Of a DNA stretch of 64,000 bases, positions 53,656 through 62,079 are shown one piece after another; the first letter of the stretch is position 1; every line of letters starts with the position of its first letter. Origin of the DNA: QWHO01 sp021404945. GTDB lineage: Bacteria; Vulcanimicrobiota; Xenobia; Xenobiales; QWHO01. The DNA is taken from the NCBI GenBank assembly GCA_963169765.1, contig CAUJEN010000024.1, forward strand, positions 78,237-142,236. Direction: 5' to 3'. The notes beneath the pieces were generated by a model. The model did no database searches. It saw only the letters and a program-made list of their open reading frames with translations, and had not been told where the DNA came from. The position numbers and the translations under genes are program-made.

Positions 53656-53985
53656 GTGGACGAGTTTACACGGGCAGTTGCCGAGAGTTTCGCCGAGCGC
53701 GTCCGCGCCCGCTTTGGGCCCCGTGCGCGCTCGGTGATCGCTTTCGGGTCTCGCGCCCGAGGCGATGCCCGACCCGATTCCGACCTGGATCTGCTGGTCC
53801 TGCTCGATGCGATGAGCCTGGCTGATCGAAACGAGCTTTCCGACCTGGGCTACGATCTCATGCTCGAGAAAAGCCTTCCTTTCCCGGTAAACCCGACCGT
53901 CATGACCGAACAGCACTTCCAGTGGCTGTCCTCGCTCGAACGACTGTTTCCCAGAGAGATCGCCAGGGACGGAATCGAGTTGTGA
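53656..53985 (+). CDS. MNT nucleotidyltransferase antitoxin (MntA-like)
   Basis: About 109 aa from the GTG at 53656; TTG 53611 is an alternative start. IAFGSRARGDARPDSDLDLLVLL contains the exact GS-x10-D-x-D motif of minimal nucleotidyltransferases; MntA proteins AMPylate their HEPN toxin and so neutralise it. The next gene overlaps by GTGA and encodes HEPN, the standard antitoxin-toxin pair (type VII). No strong ribosome site seen. Confidence 0.82.
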   Translation: MDEFTRAVAESFAERVRARFGPRARSVIAFGSRARGDARPDSDLDLLVLLDAMSLADRNELSDLGYDLMLEKSLPFPVNPTVMTEQHFQWLSSLERLFPREIARDGIEL

Positions 53986-54386
53986 CCGACGACAACCGCC
54001 GCGCAAACGTGGCTCTGGAATGGAAGCGCGTGGAGGCAGCCCGACGAGAGGTCGCGCTCCTGGTGGGCGGGAGACTGTGGGAGGCTGTAGTCAGTCGCGC
54101 CTACTACGGAATGTTCCATGCTGCCCGGGCGATGGCTTTCTCGGAGGGACTCGAGTCCCGCACCCATGCAGGGCTCGTGCACCTGCTGAGCCTTCACCTC
54201 GTGCAGACCGGCAGGTTCCCGGCGGAGATGGTTCGCATTCTCAACCAGACGCAACGCCTGCGTGAGGACGCCGACGATGAGCCGGCAGTGGTCTTTGACG
54301 AGCAAGCTGCCCTCGAGGCCAGCGAGCGCCTCGAGCGGTTTCGTGATGAAGCCGAGAAGTTTCTTTCCGGGTGGCTTCAGGGCTAG
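53982..54386 (+). CDS. HEPN-domain toxin (HepT-like)
   Basis: A 134-aa all-helical protein, GTG start overlapping the MNT stop. VSRAYYGMFHAARAMAFSEG carries the R-x6-H type HEPN active site (Arg and His present), the region found in HEPN RNases of the PF05168 group. The remaining helices (VALEWKRVEAARREVALLVG, ASERLERFRDEAEKFLSG) fit. HEPN toxins cut tRNA or other RNA when not modified by the MNT partner. The stop touches palindromic repeat 54385-54523. Confidence 0.82.
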   Translation: MTDDNRRANVALEWKRVEAARREVALLVGGRLWEAVVSRAYYGMFHAARAMAFSEGLESRTHAGLVHLLSLHLVQTGRFPAEMVRILNQTQRLREDADDEPAVVFDEQAALEASERLERFRDEAEKFLSGWLQG

Positions 54387-54523
54387 AGGTCCGGCCGCAA
54401 ACCCCCATGTGGTGTCGGAGGGAACCTCCGCCACCACAAGATATTGTGGGCGGCCGGACTTCCAGCACAATCTGTTGGGCGTCGCGCAGCCGGAAAACTG
54501 TGTCAAGGGGGTTTCCGGCTGCC
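54385..54523 (+). repeat. Palindromic repeat, modules M2-M1
   Basis: M2: GGTCCGGCCGC (54388-54398) pairs with GCGGCCGGAC (54450-54459), enclosing a hairpin GTGGTG.CGGAGG / CCTCCG.CACCAC with a GAA loop and the strand AAGATATTGTGGG. Spacer CAGCACAATCTGTT follows. M1 (54477-54523) has CCGGAAAA...TTTCCGG. It separates the HEPN gene from the leftward protease-like gene and could act as a bidirectional terminator, but there is no U-tract. Confidence 0.8.
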
Positions 54524-54526
54524 CCT

Positions 54527-56695
54527 CTAGGGGCGCGGCGTTGGCGTTGGCGCCGGAGGCCTGGGCTCGGGCGCGGGCGCGGGCGGTGAGCCGCCGCGAG
54601 TGAGAACCTGCTCGACCTTTGCCTTCAGCTCGGGATCGAGGATGTTCGTCTTCTTGACCTTCTCGTAAGCTTCCTTGAGCTTCTGGAAGTTTGCTCCCGG
54701 CTTGCCCAGTTGCAGCTCTCCCTCGGCCGAGGCGGTGAGGGTGCGCACGAGATTCTTGATCTCCGCCTTCTTCGCTTCCTCGTCGGTATCGGTCACCGCA
54801 TCGAGGATGTCTGCGATGGTATCGACCACGAAGTTCGGGCTGATGTCAGGGCTCGGACCCGGACCCGGCCAGTCGGGGCCCCAGGGCACGAAGCCGCCGC
54901 CGTCGTCGCCCCCACCGATGTTGCGGTCCCAATCGGGCAGGCTGCCATCGGGCGAGTAGGGCGGCAGGGGGCGCTCGCCGGTCACGCTCAAGGGGTTGTA
55001 GGGCGTGTTGCGCGTGTTGCGAATGTCCACGATGCGGTTGCTCTCCAGATCGTGGACCACCATGTCGATGTGGTCGTTGTACTCGCCCCACTGGTTATCT
55101 TGAATGATGGCCCCCTGGGTGGAGCCGCCGCCAGGCCGGGTGATGTCGTTCTCGCCCAGCTCAAAGTCGCCGTCCAGGCGCATCTGCACCGTGCGCATGT
55201 GGCCTGGCTGATAGACGATGTAGGCGCCCTTCTCGAGCAGCGTCTGGCGGGCCGAGCCGTTGAGCAGATGGCTCGAGTCGTGCACGATGTCGCCGGTCAC
55301 CATGTGCATGATGCGGCGCACGCCCACGCTGCCGCCGTAAGAGCCCGCGTCGGGTTGACGGCGGCCGACCATGTAGCTCATTCCCTCGTCGAAGATCAGG
55401 CCCACGGGGCTGCGCCGACCGTTCTGATTGGCGCTGCCGACGGTCCAGCGCCCCTCCTCGTCGTTGGCTCCGAAACGGAAGAGGTGCGGCGGGAACTTGA
55501 TACTGGTTGGGGTGGGGTCGTTCTCGCCCCGGCTCAGGGCATTGAACGATCCGCTGAGAGAGACCTCTTTGAGGAAACGTGCCATGTGCTCGGGGTGATT
55601 GACGAAACCACCCGCGATGTAGCCCGACTCGAGCCAGCAGGTGCCGTTGCCGCCCTGATCCACGTTGGTGGGGTCGGCGGCGTGGAAGAGGAAGTTCTCG
55701 GCCAGCTGGGTGCGCGTGTTCTGGTCGAAATACTGGCCGGCGGCATCCGGAGTGCCGGCCAGCTGGTCGAGCTGGCCGTAGGTATCCACCAGCTGCTGGC
55801 GGATCATCCGGGCCGTCTCGGCCCGGTCCTTGCCGGCCAGAATGCGGGCATAACCGCGCCCGGCCATGCGCCGCTCCATCTCGCGGGACATGTTTTCCAG
55901 CCGCTTCATGCGCTCGTCGTCGAGCTTGCCGCGCATGGTATCGAGGAACTTCTGGCGCGCCTGGGAGACGGCGTCTGTTTTGGCGGGAGGGGTCAGGCTC
56001 GTGGGGCTGACCTGGCCCGTGGGGCTGACCTGGCCCGTGGGGCCGACCTGGCCCGTGGGGCTGGCCCGTTCCGTGGAGGTGGTTTCGGCCTGAGCCAGGC
56101 GCTGCTGGGCCTCGCGACCCTTCCCTTCCAGGTCCTGATCGAGCGCTTCGCGCTGGCGGCCGGGCCTCATCCCCCTCGAGTCGGCGGCGGAATCAGCCTT
56201 CAAAGCCTGCAACTGGTCCACCAGACGGCGGGCCTCATCCCTGTGACCCGGAGCCGGGTTGGCCGACTGGAAAGCGGCTGCCTGAGATTCGTAGGCGCTC
56301 AGGCTCTGTCGATCCTCCTCGATCTTCTGGCGCTCAACCCGGGGGTCGACCTTGCCCCAGGCGGCCATCAGGGCGCTGGTATGCCCGGAGGTGCGCTCCT
56401 CCTCGCCCCCCCACTCGAGGGCCTCGGCCGAGGAGTTGGACGAGCCCTGCAGGCTGCTGCTATCCCAGGTGCTGTTCCCGCTCGAGCCAGAGGAGCTCGA
56501 CGAGCTGGACGAGCTCGATGAGCTGGAGGTGGAGCTGGTGGAGCTGGTGGAGCTGGATGAGCTACCCTGGGTGGCTCGCGAGGCGGCTGCCCCGATGCTT
56601 GCTCCCGAAGAGCTGGCGCTGCTCGAGCTCGAGGAGCTGCTGGCACTGGAAACCGGGGCCACGCTGGGCGCGCTTTTTTGCGACGTCTGGCTCAC
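54527..56695 (-). CDS. Calpain/papain-like cysteine protease with poly-Ser N terminus
   Basis: A 722-aa protein. GTG at 56695 is chosen because AGGAGG lies 6 nt upstream; the frame is open a little further. Residues 15-90 are nearly pure Ser with Thr/Ala. Around 200-240 is a short tandem repeat PTGQVS. The catalytic-like region begins near 340: DQGGNGTCWLESGYIAGGF resembles the calpain/papain Cys motif (QGxxGxCW). A later KGAYIVYQPGHMRTVQM supplies a His, and IQDNQWGEYNDHIDMVV resembles the calpain N-P-W-G block. This Cys/His/Asn order suggests a papain-fold protease, though overall similarity is low. Gly/Asp/Pro-rich linker and helical C terminus follow. No signal peptide. Confidence 0.65.
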   Translation of the reverse strand: MSQTSQKSAPSVAPVSSASSSSSSSSASSSGASIGAAASRATQGSSSSSTSSTSSTSSSSSSSSSSSSSGSSGNSTWDSSSLQGSSNSSAEALEWGGEEERTSGHTSALMAAWGKVDPRVERQKIEEDRQSLSAYESQAAAFQSANPAPGHRDEARRLVDQLQALKADSAADSRGMRPGRQREALDQDLEGKGREAQQRLAQAETTSTERASPTGQVGPTGQVSPTGQVSPTSLTPPAKTDAVSQARQKFLDTMRGKLDDERMKRLENMSREMERRMAGRGYARILAGKDRAETARMIRQQLVDTYGQLDQLAGTPDAAGQYFDQNTRTQLAENFLFHAADPTNVDQGGNGTCWLESGYIAGGFVNHPEHMARFLKEVSLSGSFNALSRGENDPTPTSIKFPPHLFRFGANDEEGRWTVGSANQNGRRSPVGLIFDEGMSYMVGRRQPDAGSYGGSVGVRRIMHMVTGDIVHDSSHLLNGSARQTLLEKGAYIVYQPGHMRTVQMRLDGDFELGENDITRPGGGSTQGAIIQDNQWGEYNDHIDMVVHDLESNRIVDIRNTRNTPYNPLSVTGERPLPPYSPDGSLPDWDRNIGGGDDGGGFVPWGPDWPGPGPSPDISPNFVVDTIADILDAVTDTDEEAKKAEIKNLVRTLTASAEGELQLGKPGANFQKLKEAYEKVKKTNILDPELKAKVEQVLTRGGSPPAPAPEPRPPAPTPTPRP
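56003..56069 (-). repeat. 18-bp in-frame tandem repeat encoding PTGQVS
   Basis: About 3.7 near-identical 18-bp copies (GGGGCTGACCTGGCCCGT on the + strand) inside the protease-like gene. One copy differs by a base change (Ser to Gly). Multiple of three, so copy number may vary in frame. Confidence 0.8.
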
Positions 56696-56760
56696 GACGG
56701 TCCTCCTGGTGGCAAACTCTACAACCAATGTAGAGGGACGGGTGGCCTTCGCGCTCAGAA

Positions 56761-56790
56761 ATCGTATTGAAAGTTTGTGAACAGTGTGAA
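56761..56790 (-). promoter_or_regulatory. Possible promoter of the protease-like gene
   Basis: On the minus strand: TTCACA (56785-56790) as -35 with 5 of 6 matches, an 18-nt spacer and TACGAT (56761-56766) as -10 with 4 of 6 matches, 66 nt before the GTG at 56695. The 130 nt farther upstream hold nothing recognised. Confidence 0.35.
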
Positions 56791-56923
56791 AGTTTCGCTA
56801 CGGTCAATCGGCCGAGGCGAGACATAAACGGCCTGGCGACGGGCCCGGAGACAGGTTACAGGTTTTCGCAACGCACCCCACCGCCCATCCTCTGCTCCGC
56901 CTCAAGCTGGAAGAGGGGTCGGC

Positions 56924-57283
56924 TTACTCCGGAGCTTCCTCCAGGCTGTTGCTGTTGAACAGCCTTTCCTCCAGGTCGCCGCGCACTTCCTCGTAGCGGT
57001 GTCGCTCGGGAGCACTGGCCTGATACCAGGCCCAGGCTTCGGAAGCCTCGACAAGCTGGGCATAGAGGAAGTTCAGATCCAGCTGAACAGCTTCCACCCA
57101 CTGATTGTGACGCGAGCGCAGCTCCTCGAGTTGCGCGTTCTGCTCGGAGATCCGCCGCTGGGCCGAAGCCAGGGCCCGGGCCAGCTCAAAGTTCTTCTTG
57201 GCAAGTTTCTTGTTCTCTTCCGCCAGAGCGTCAGCACCAGGCGTGATCGGCTCAAACGCCTGCGGCGCCTCGAAATTCCCCAT
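56924..57283 (-). CDS. Coiled-coil protein of unknown function
   Basis: A 119-aa acidic protein. The ATG at 57283 has AGGAGG 7 nt upstream; a GTG two codons earlier is less likely. Residues 18-60 form a heptad coiled coil (ALAEENKKLAKKNFELARAL, RRISEQNAQLEELRSR), followed by a helical Trp-rich part (WVEAVQLDLNFLYAQ, EAWAWYQ) and an acidic tail. No known family. Probably oligomeric. Confidence 0.7.
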   Translation of the reverse strand: MGNFEAPQAFEPITPGADALAEENKKLAKKNFELARALASAQRRISEQNAQLEELRSRHNQWVEAVQLDLNFLYAQLVEASEAWAWYQASAPERHRYEEVRGDLEERLFNSNSLEEAPE

Positions 57284-57336
57284 GTCCACCCTCCTGGCCC
57301 TCCCGATGTCCTTCCGACCCGGGATGAGCGTTCACG

Positions 57337-57342
57337 ATTATA
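57337..57342 (-). promoter_or_regulatory. Possible -10 element of the coiled-coil gene
   Basis: TATAAT on the minus strand at 57337-57342, about 54 nt before the ATG at 57283. No clear -35 at normal spacing. The interval 57290-57568 otherwise shows no gene. Confidence 0.4.
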
Positions 57343-57568
57343 CTACCAGCTTCAATTCTTTCCTTCTCTCAAGACCCGTAAGCGGCAGTTTGAGTTCCCG
57401 CAAGCCTCGATCTGGACCCTGGTGTCCGAATCGTCGTGGTCCCTGGACCAGGACACAGCATCGGGCGTTCTCCCCTCAAGGGAGCGTTTGGCGGCCTGGG
57501 CGTTCACGACGACTCCCCAGAATTGTTCCGGTCATTATGGGCCAATCGGCTGAAAGAGCCCTGAAAGC

Positions 57569-59089
57569 TCAGCGAGTATCGGAGACGTTGTCCATGAGCG
57601 TGGCGAAGAGGGCGTGGGGGTCGAAGCGCTCGAGGGCGGCCAGGTAACGGCCCTCCTCGCGCGCCAGCCCTGCTCGTCGGACGGTGCGGAAGGCGTGCTG
57701 GTAGGCCTCCAGCGCCGCCTGGGGCCGGGCGAAGCGATACAGCTCGCCCAGCTCGAAGTAGGCCTCGGCCAGCCAGGCCGGGCTTGGCATGTCGGTGAGT
57801 TGCTCGACCGACTGCTTGAGCAGCTTCTCGGCTTCCCGCTCGCGCCCTGACTTGCGAGCCACCTGACCCATCAGGAGGTTCAAGAAGGCGACCTCCCGAT
57901 CCATGCCCAGCTGAGCCATCAGGCTGCGAGCCCGCTCGCAGGCCTCCTGAGCCTCCTCCAGCTTGCCATAGCGGGTGTATGCCTGGCAAAGGTCCATCTG
58001 CACCCGGCCCAGGTTCAGGGCGTCGCGCACCTTCTCGAACAGCTCCAGGCTGGCCTCCAGATGCTGCACGGCCGAAGCCATCAGTCCCAGGGCCGCCTCG
58101 CAGCGGCCCAGGTTGCGCAACGCGAACCCCAGGGCATAGTCGTTCTTGAAGCGCGTCGAGGTCTTCAGGTCGCGGCGAAAGTAGGAAGCGGCCTTCTCAT
58201 ACTCCTCGCGCACAAAGTGGACGTGCCCAAGCTTGCCGTAAATGGTGGCCAGCTCAGCCTCAGCCCCGAGCTTCTCGCACATGCCGGCGCTGCGCTTGAG
58301 GCAGAAAAGCGATTCCTCCAGCCGGTTGAACACCAGGTAGGTACGCCCGATGCTCTCGTAGGTGCGAGCCAGTCCGTACCGGCAGCCGGCTTTGTGGAAC
58401 AGGTCGTAGGCGGCCAGGTGATAGAGCAAGGCGGTGCGATGGCGTCCCCGCAGGCTGTTGACCACGCCCAGGTAACGCTGGGCGTTGGCCTCCTCCAGGC
58501 TGGACGCTCCCTTGAGGGCGGCGATGGCTTTCTCGAAAGACTCCTCGGCCGCCTGCAGCTGCGAGCGACGAAGGTGACACAGGCCCGACTGGATGATCAG
58601 TCCGGCCAGCAGCTCGCGCTCCTCGGGGGTCTTCGGCTTGAGGCCGGCCATGGTCTCGTCCACCAGGCTCTGGGCCTCGTCGGCCGAGCCGGTGCGCCCG
58701 GCCAGCGCAGCCAGACGACAGAGAATCTGCCCCCTCAGAACGCCCTTGACTGGAGCCAGGTTGAGCGCTCGCTGCAGGCTGGCGAAGGCGGCTTCGGGGT
58801 CGCCCCGGCTGGCCATCACCTCACCCAGCAGGAAATGGGCCCGGGCGGTCACGTCCTCGGGCTGACCGGCGAGGTCGAGCACGGTGCGAGCATCCAGCTC
58901 GGCCTGGGCCCAGCGGCCCAGAATCAGGGCAGCCTCCGAGCAGAAGTTACGGGCCCGGGACTCGCGCTCGCGATCGCCCTCCTTGATGGCCCGGTTGAGA
59001 GCCCTGCGAAAAGCCGAGAGAGCGCGCACCGTTTCCAGCGCACGCAGATGTTTGGCTCCGGTTTTCAACAGGTCAGCCTGAGAGGGCAT
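57569..59089 (-). CDS. TPR repeat protein
   Basis: About 506 aa from the ATG at 59089 (MPSQADLLKTGAKHLRALET); the frame is open far upstream but that part is low-quality. Around ten TPRs fill the protein, for example LGEVMASRGDPEAAFASLQR, YGLARTYESIGRTYLVFNRL, IYGKLGHVHFVREEYEKAAS and RNLGRCEAALGLMASAVQHL. The pattern is like MalT/LGN-type superhelices. No signal peptide, enzyme or DNA-binding domain. A scaffold or regulator role is inferred from fold only. Confidence 0.85.
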   Translation of the reverse strand: MPSQADLLKTGAKHLRALETVRALSAFRRALNRAIKEGDRERESRARNFCSEAALILGRWAQAELDARTVLDLAGQPEDVTARAHFLLGEVMASRGDPEAAFASLQRALNLAPVKGVLRGQILCRLAALAGRTGSADEAQSLVDETMAGLKPKTPEERELLAGLIIQSGLCHLRRSQLQAAEESFEKAIAALKGASSLEEANAQRYLGVVNSLRGRHRTALLYHLAAYDLFHKAGCRYGLARTYESIGRTYLVFNRLEESLFCLKRSAGMCEKLGAEAELATIYGKLGHVHFVREEYEKAASYFRRDLKTSTRFKNDYALGFALRNLGRCEAALGLMASAVQHLEASLELFEKVRDALNLGRVQMDLCQAYTRYGKLEEAQEACERARSLMAQLGMDREVAFLNLLMGQVARKSGREREAEKLLKQSVEQLTDMPSPAWLAEAYFELGELYRFARPQAALEAYQHAFRTVRRAGLAREEGRYLAALERFDPHALFATLMDNVSDTR

Positions 59090-59170
59090 GGCTGGCAGGT
59101 TTCCGTCGAGGGTGGGGAGGATCCTGCGCGCTGAGGATGGAGTTGACAGGGACTTGGAGAATGGCTGGCC

Positions 59171-59665
59171 ATGCGCGATCATGAGCACTGGATGTGGCAG
59201 GCTCTTGAAATAGCCAGGGATAACCCGCGTTCGCCCTTTGGAACAGTGATCGTGCACGCCCCCAGCCAGTCCGTGCTGGCCTCGGGCTGCAATCACACGC
59301 AGGATAGCCCCATCTGGCACGGGGAGATGGACGCCCTGTCCACCCTCGACCGCGAGACGCCCTTCGCCGAATGCGTGCTCTACACCACGGCTGAGCCCTG
59401 CACGATGTGCCAGGGCGCCATTTTGCTCGCGGGCATCCCGCTGGTGGTCTACGGTAGCTCGATACCCTTCCTGCAGTCCATCGGGTGGGAGCAGATCGAC
59501 CTGCGAGCCGCCGCCCTGGCCGCCCTGTCCAGGCAGGGCTGCCAGCTGGTAGGCGGGGTTCTGGAGGCCGAGTGCGATGCTCGCTTTCGACAAGCCAGGG
59601 AGCTTCGCGCTCAGGAGGAGCAGGGCCCCGGGCCGAGGCCTGGCGTACCAGGACCGGCTCGCTGA
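59171..59665 (+). CDS. Nucleoside/nucleobase deaminase (CDA superfamily)
   Basis: A 164-aa zinc deaminase. IWHGEMDALSTL gives the H-x-E metal and proton shuttle motif, and TTAEPCTMCQGAILL the P-C-x-x-C zinc ligands. These define the cytidine deaminase-like fold of guanine deaminase, TadA and related enzymes. Sequence between the motifs is closer to the guanine/nucleoside deaminase group than to TadA, so tRNA editing is less likely. Gly/Pro-rich tail (EEQGPGPRPGVPGPAR). It is divergent from the TPR gene with 81 nt between. Confidence 0.82.
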   Translation: MRDHEHWMWQALEIARDNPRSPFGTVIVHAPSQSVLASGCNHTQDSPIWHGEMDALSTLDRETPFAECVLYTTAEPCTMCQGAILLAGIPLVVYGSSIPFLQSIGWEQIDLRAAALAALSRQGCQLVGGVLEAECDARFRQARELRAQEEQGPGPRPGVPGPAR

Positions 59666-60028
59666 CCTGGACCGGCCCCTCGTGTGCGGGGCCTCGCGAC
59701 CTGCAACCGCTATGCGCGGATCCGGGACCTCGATCAAGGACTGCGGATCGATTTTCACTGCAAGCCTCGTTGTGATCCGGCTGAGGCCCGGGAAAGTTGA
59801 CCAGAGTTGACACGCTCGGAGTCTGCTCATGAGCGGACGCAGGAGCTGTCAACTTGGAATCGCCGCGGCAATGTGCATGGATGGCGAAGATTTGGACGAC
59901 TGGTCCCGGCCTCAAATGCATTCCGATGGTTTGGCCAGTCTGGCTTACCGACCTTACGGAGCTGCAAGACTCGATTACGCTGCGCATCCGGGCTGGAGCT
60001 TCCTGCGATTGCCTGGCCGAGGGTGCCC
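59666..60028. other. Gene-free interval with hairpin and inverted repeat
   Basis: GGCCCC (59674-59679) pairs with GGGGCC (59688-59693) just after the deaminase stop; a weak terminator without a U-tract. AGTTGACA at 59805-59812 is the inverted partner of TGTCAACT at 59847-59854, with an extra AGTTGAC at 59795-59801. A frame from ATG 59881 reads AKIWTTGPGLKCIPMVWPVW and onward but runs into the antisense of the next gene and is not supported. Confidence 0.4.
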
Positions 60029-61441
60029 TCATCTCCAGAAAGGCGGCTCGGACGCGATCTCGAGCCGGCGGCCTCCCAGCTCGAAGGCGAGGGCGCTGCA
60101 GTGCAGGAAGAGTCGCGGTCCCTCGGGCCCGTAGAGACGGTCGCCCCGGATGGGCGCTCCCAGACCCAGCGCGGCGTGCACGCGCAGCTGATGGGTGCGA
60201 CCCGTGACGGGGTAAAACTCCACCCTGGCGCCCTCCAGGACGCGGTAGTGCGTGAGGGCTGGCTTGTCGCGGACGGGCAGCTCGATGGTCCCCTCCAGGC
60301 AATTGGGCGGCCTGGTGAGCTCGGCCAGGTACGTCTTGCGCACCAGGCGGTCTCGGAACAGGCGGTTCAGCTCGCTCTGGGTCTCGCGGTTGCGCGCGAA
60401 CAGCAGCACGCCGGTCGTCTCGAGGTCCAGGCGGTGGATCCCCAGCACCTCGGGACGAAGGCGCTGCATGCGGCTCAGCATGCAGTCTTGCTGCAGGGGA
60501 CCTCGCCCGGGAACGCTCAAGACGCCGGGGGGCTTGTCGACCGCGATCAAGAGCTCGTCCTCGTAGAGCAGGCTCAGCTCCTGCCGGCTCAAGAGAGCCC
60601 CCAGCAGCGGCTGGCAGCGCTCGGCGCAGGCCGGATAGAACTGACCCGCGGTGCGCGGGCCCGGCCCCCACCAGAACTCGGCCAGCCCCAGAGGTATCAG
60701 CCCGTGGCGGGCGGCGTAGTGCAGCAGCTTGGGAGCGCAGCACTCTCCCGTGCCGCCCGGAGCGTTGCCCGCGAAGAGCGACGCCAGCGACCAGGCCTGG
60801 CCCGGGAACAAGCTGGCCTGGAAACGCTGCTGCAGATCGCGGTGCATCTGGCGCGACAGCGCCCGGCGCCGTCGCACGATCTGGACGCGACGCTCCTCGA
60901 GCGCCTTGAGCCGGGTGGCCAGGTCACGCGCCCTGGCCTTGTGGGCTTTGAGCTCGCGCTCGTCGGCCAGGCTCTCCTGGCGCAGCAGCTCGAGGTCGCC
61001 GCCTTGCAGGCGTTTTTGGGCGCGAATCTGCTTGTTGAGACGATGGCGCTCGCTCATGCTGGCGCGCTCTTGCTGCAAGAGCTCGAGCGCGTGGCGGGCC
61101 AGCGGCAGGGGCAACTCGGCCAGCTCGGCTTTGAGCTCGGCCAGCTCGGCCAGCTCCTTCTCGGGCAGTTCGTGCGGCCGGATGGGCGGCACCCAGCCCT
61201 GGCTCTGCTCCTGGCCCGAAAAGCCGATGAGGACGCCCTGGTCGGTGATCAGGACGCCATACATCCGGCCCTTTTCCAGGCGCCCCAGCCGCCGCATCAG
61301 CTCGCGCGCCACAGCCTCGGCCTGGGGCGTGCGCTCCAAGGTGAGCAGCCGGCCGGTGCTCGGGCAATAGCCCTGATAGGTGTAGGCGGCCGGGCCCGCC
61401 AGGGGGGGGTCGGCCAGCCAGTCGGACAGGGGTGTCAGCAT
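60029..61441 (-). CDS. RluA family RNA pseudouridine synthase with coiled-coil N terminus
   Basis: About 470 aa from the ATG at 61441 (GAGGGA 9 nt upstream); ATG 61474 is possible. The catalytic half is at about 265-470: LLYEDELLIAVDKPPGVLSV, HRLDLETTGVLLFARN with the catalytic Asp, FRDRLVRKTYLAEL, and VTGRTHQLRVHAALGLG. The N-terminal 260 residues contain a long charged coiled coil (ADERELKAHKARARDLATRL), the form seen in RluA-like proteins of about 500 aa from proteobacteria. It modifies uridines in rRNA or tRNA; the position cannot be told. Confidence 0.88.
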   Translation of the reverse strand: MLTPLSDWLADPPLAGPAAYTYQGYCPSTGRLLTLERTPQAEAVARELMRRLGRLEKGRMYGVLITDQGVLIGFSGQEQSQGWVPPIRPHELPEKELAELAELKAELAELPLPLARHALELLQQERASMSERHRLNKQIRAQKRLQGGDLELLRQESLADERELKAHKARARDLATRLKALEERRVQIVRRRRALSRQMHRDLQQRFQASLFPGQAWSLASLFAGNAPGGTGECCAPKLLHYAARHGLIPLGLAEFWWGPGPRTAGQFYPACAERCQPLLGALLSRQELSLLYEDELLIAVDKPPGVLSVPGRGPLQQDCMLSRMQRLRPEVLGIHRLDLETTGVLLFARNRETQSELNRLFRDRLVRKTYLAELTRPPNCLEGTIELPVRDKPALTHYRVLEGARVEFYPVTGRTHQLRVHAALGLGAPIRGDRLYGPEGPRLFLHCSALAFELGGRRLEIASEPPFWR

Positions 61442-61527
61442 CCGTCGTCGTCCCTCGTGTTCAGGCTCGCGCATCTGAAACCTGTGTCAGGACACAGAAC
61501 GACGGCTCAAGTGAATTTCTAGGAGCG

Positions 61528-61895
61528 CGGCCGGAAACCCCCTTGACACAGTTTTCCGGCTGCGCGACGCCCAACATATTGTGCTAGAAGTCCGGCCGCC
61601 TACAATATTACCCCCGCCTCCGCCACCACAAGATATTGTAGGCGGGACTTCTAATGTGCTCGCACTTTGGTCTGGCACATTAGCACAATCTAACGAACGC
61701 GCCGGAACTGCGTTCCTGCGCGAAGTAAAGTGCAAGACCAAAGGCCTTGCACTCTAATGTGTTGAGCGTCCCGTGCTGAAGGTTTTGCCTCTCCTTCGGA
61801 GGCGCCTCCACACAAGTCTGTCGGCGCGATTTACTGCAAAACCTTCAGCACTTCACTTTAGCACAAGATCTTGGGCGTCGCGCCGCCTTCCGGCC
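61528..61895 (-). repeat. Largest palindromic mosaic (M1-M2-M3-M5-M4-M6 and partial M1)
   Basis: Order along the + strand: M1 inverted (61528-61571), M2 (61586-61652, with CTACAATATTA and AAGATATTGTAG), M3 (TAATGTGC at 61652, GCACATTA at 61675), spacer GCACAATCT, M5 (61694-61724), M4 (AAAGTGCAAG / CTTGCACT, 61727-61754), then M6 with 16-nt perfect arms GTGCTGAAGGTTTTGC (61773-61788) and GCAAAACCTTCAGCAC (61836-61851), and a diverged M1 (61870-61895). It occupies most of 61475-62079. M3-M5-M4 are nearly identical to 26568-26673. Confidence 0.82.
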
Positions 61896-62079
61896 GCGCC
61901 CCCCCTGGCGCAATCTCTTTCGCTTCCTCCTCGAATGCTCCTGGCAGGAGCTCTTGCGCTGGGAGCGAGCAGCAGGGCCAGGAGCGTCCTGGCCACCCCA
62001 AGCTCCGTGCGAGAGAGGAGGTCTGTGATCGTTCCTTCCCGAAAATTCTGATCACCTGTTGCTCTATGGGGGGGGAACC

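Noticed and set aside
54710..56521. 603-codon plus-strand frame opposite the protease-like gene
   Set aside because: Its sequence is the mirror of codons of the minus gene, without ribosome site or domain; the minus frame has AGGAGG and catalytic-like motifs.
59674..59693. Rho-independent terminator after the deaminase gene
   Set aside because: Perfect 6-bp stem, but no U-tract follows.
59881..60207. Plus-strand frame starting AKIWTTGPGLKC
   Set aside because: No ribosome site; after 50 codons it runs antisense to the RluA gene and becomes Arg-rich. It could be a remnant but cannot be supported.
61487..61741. 84-codon minus-strand frame in the palindromic mosaic
   Set aside because: It is wholly made of repeat modules, and the same peptide appears as a false N-terminal extension at 26510-26659.
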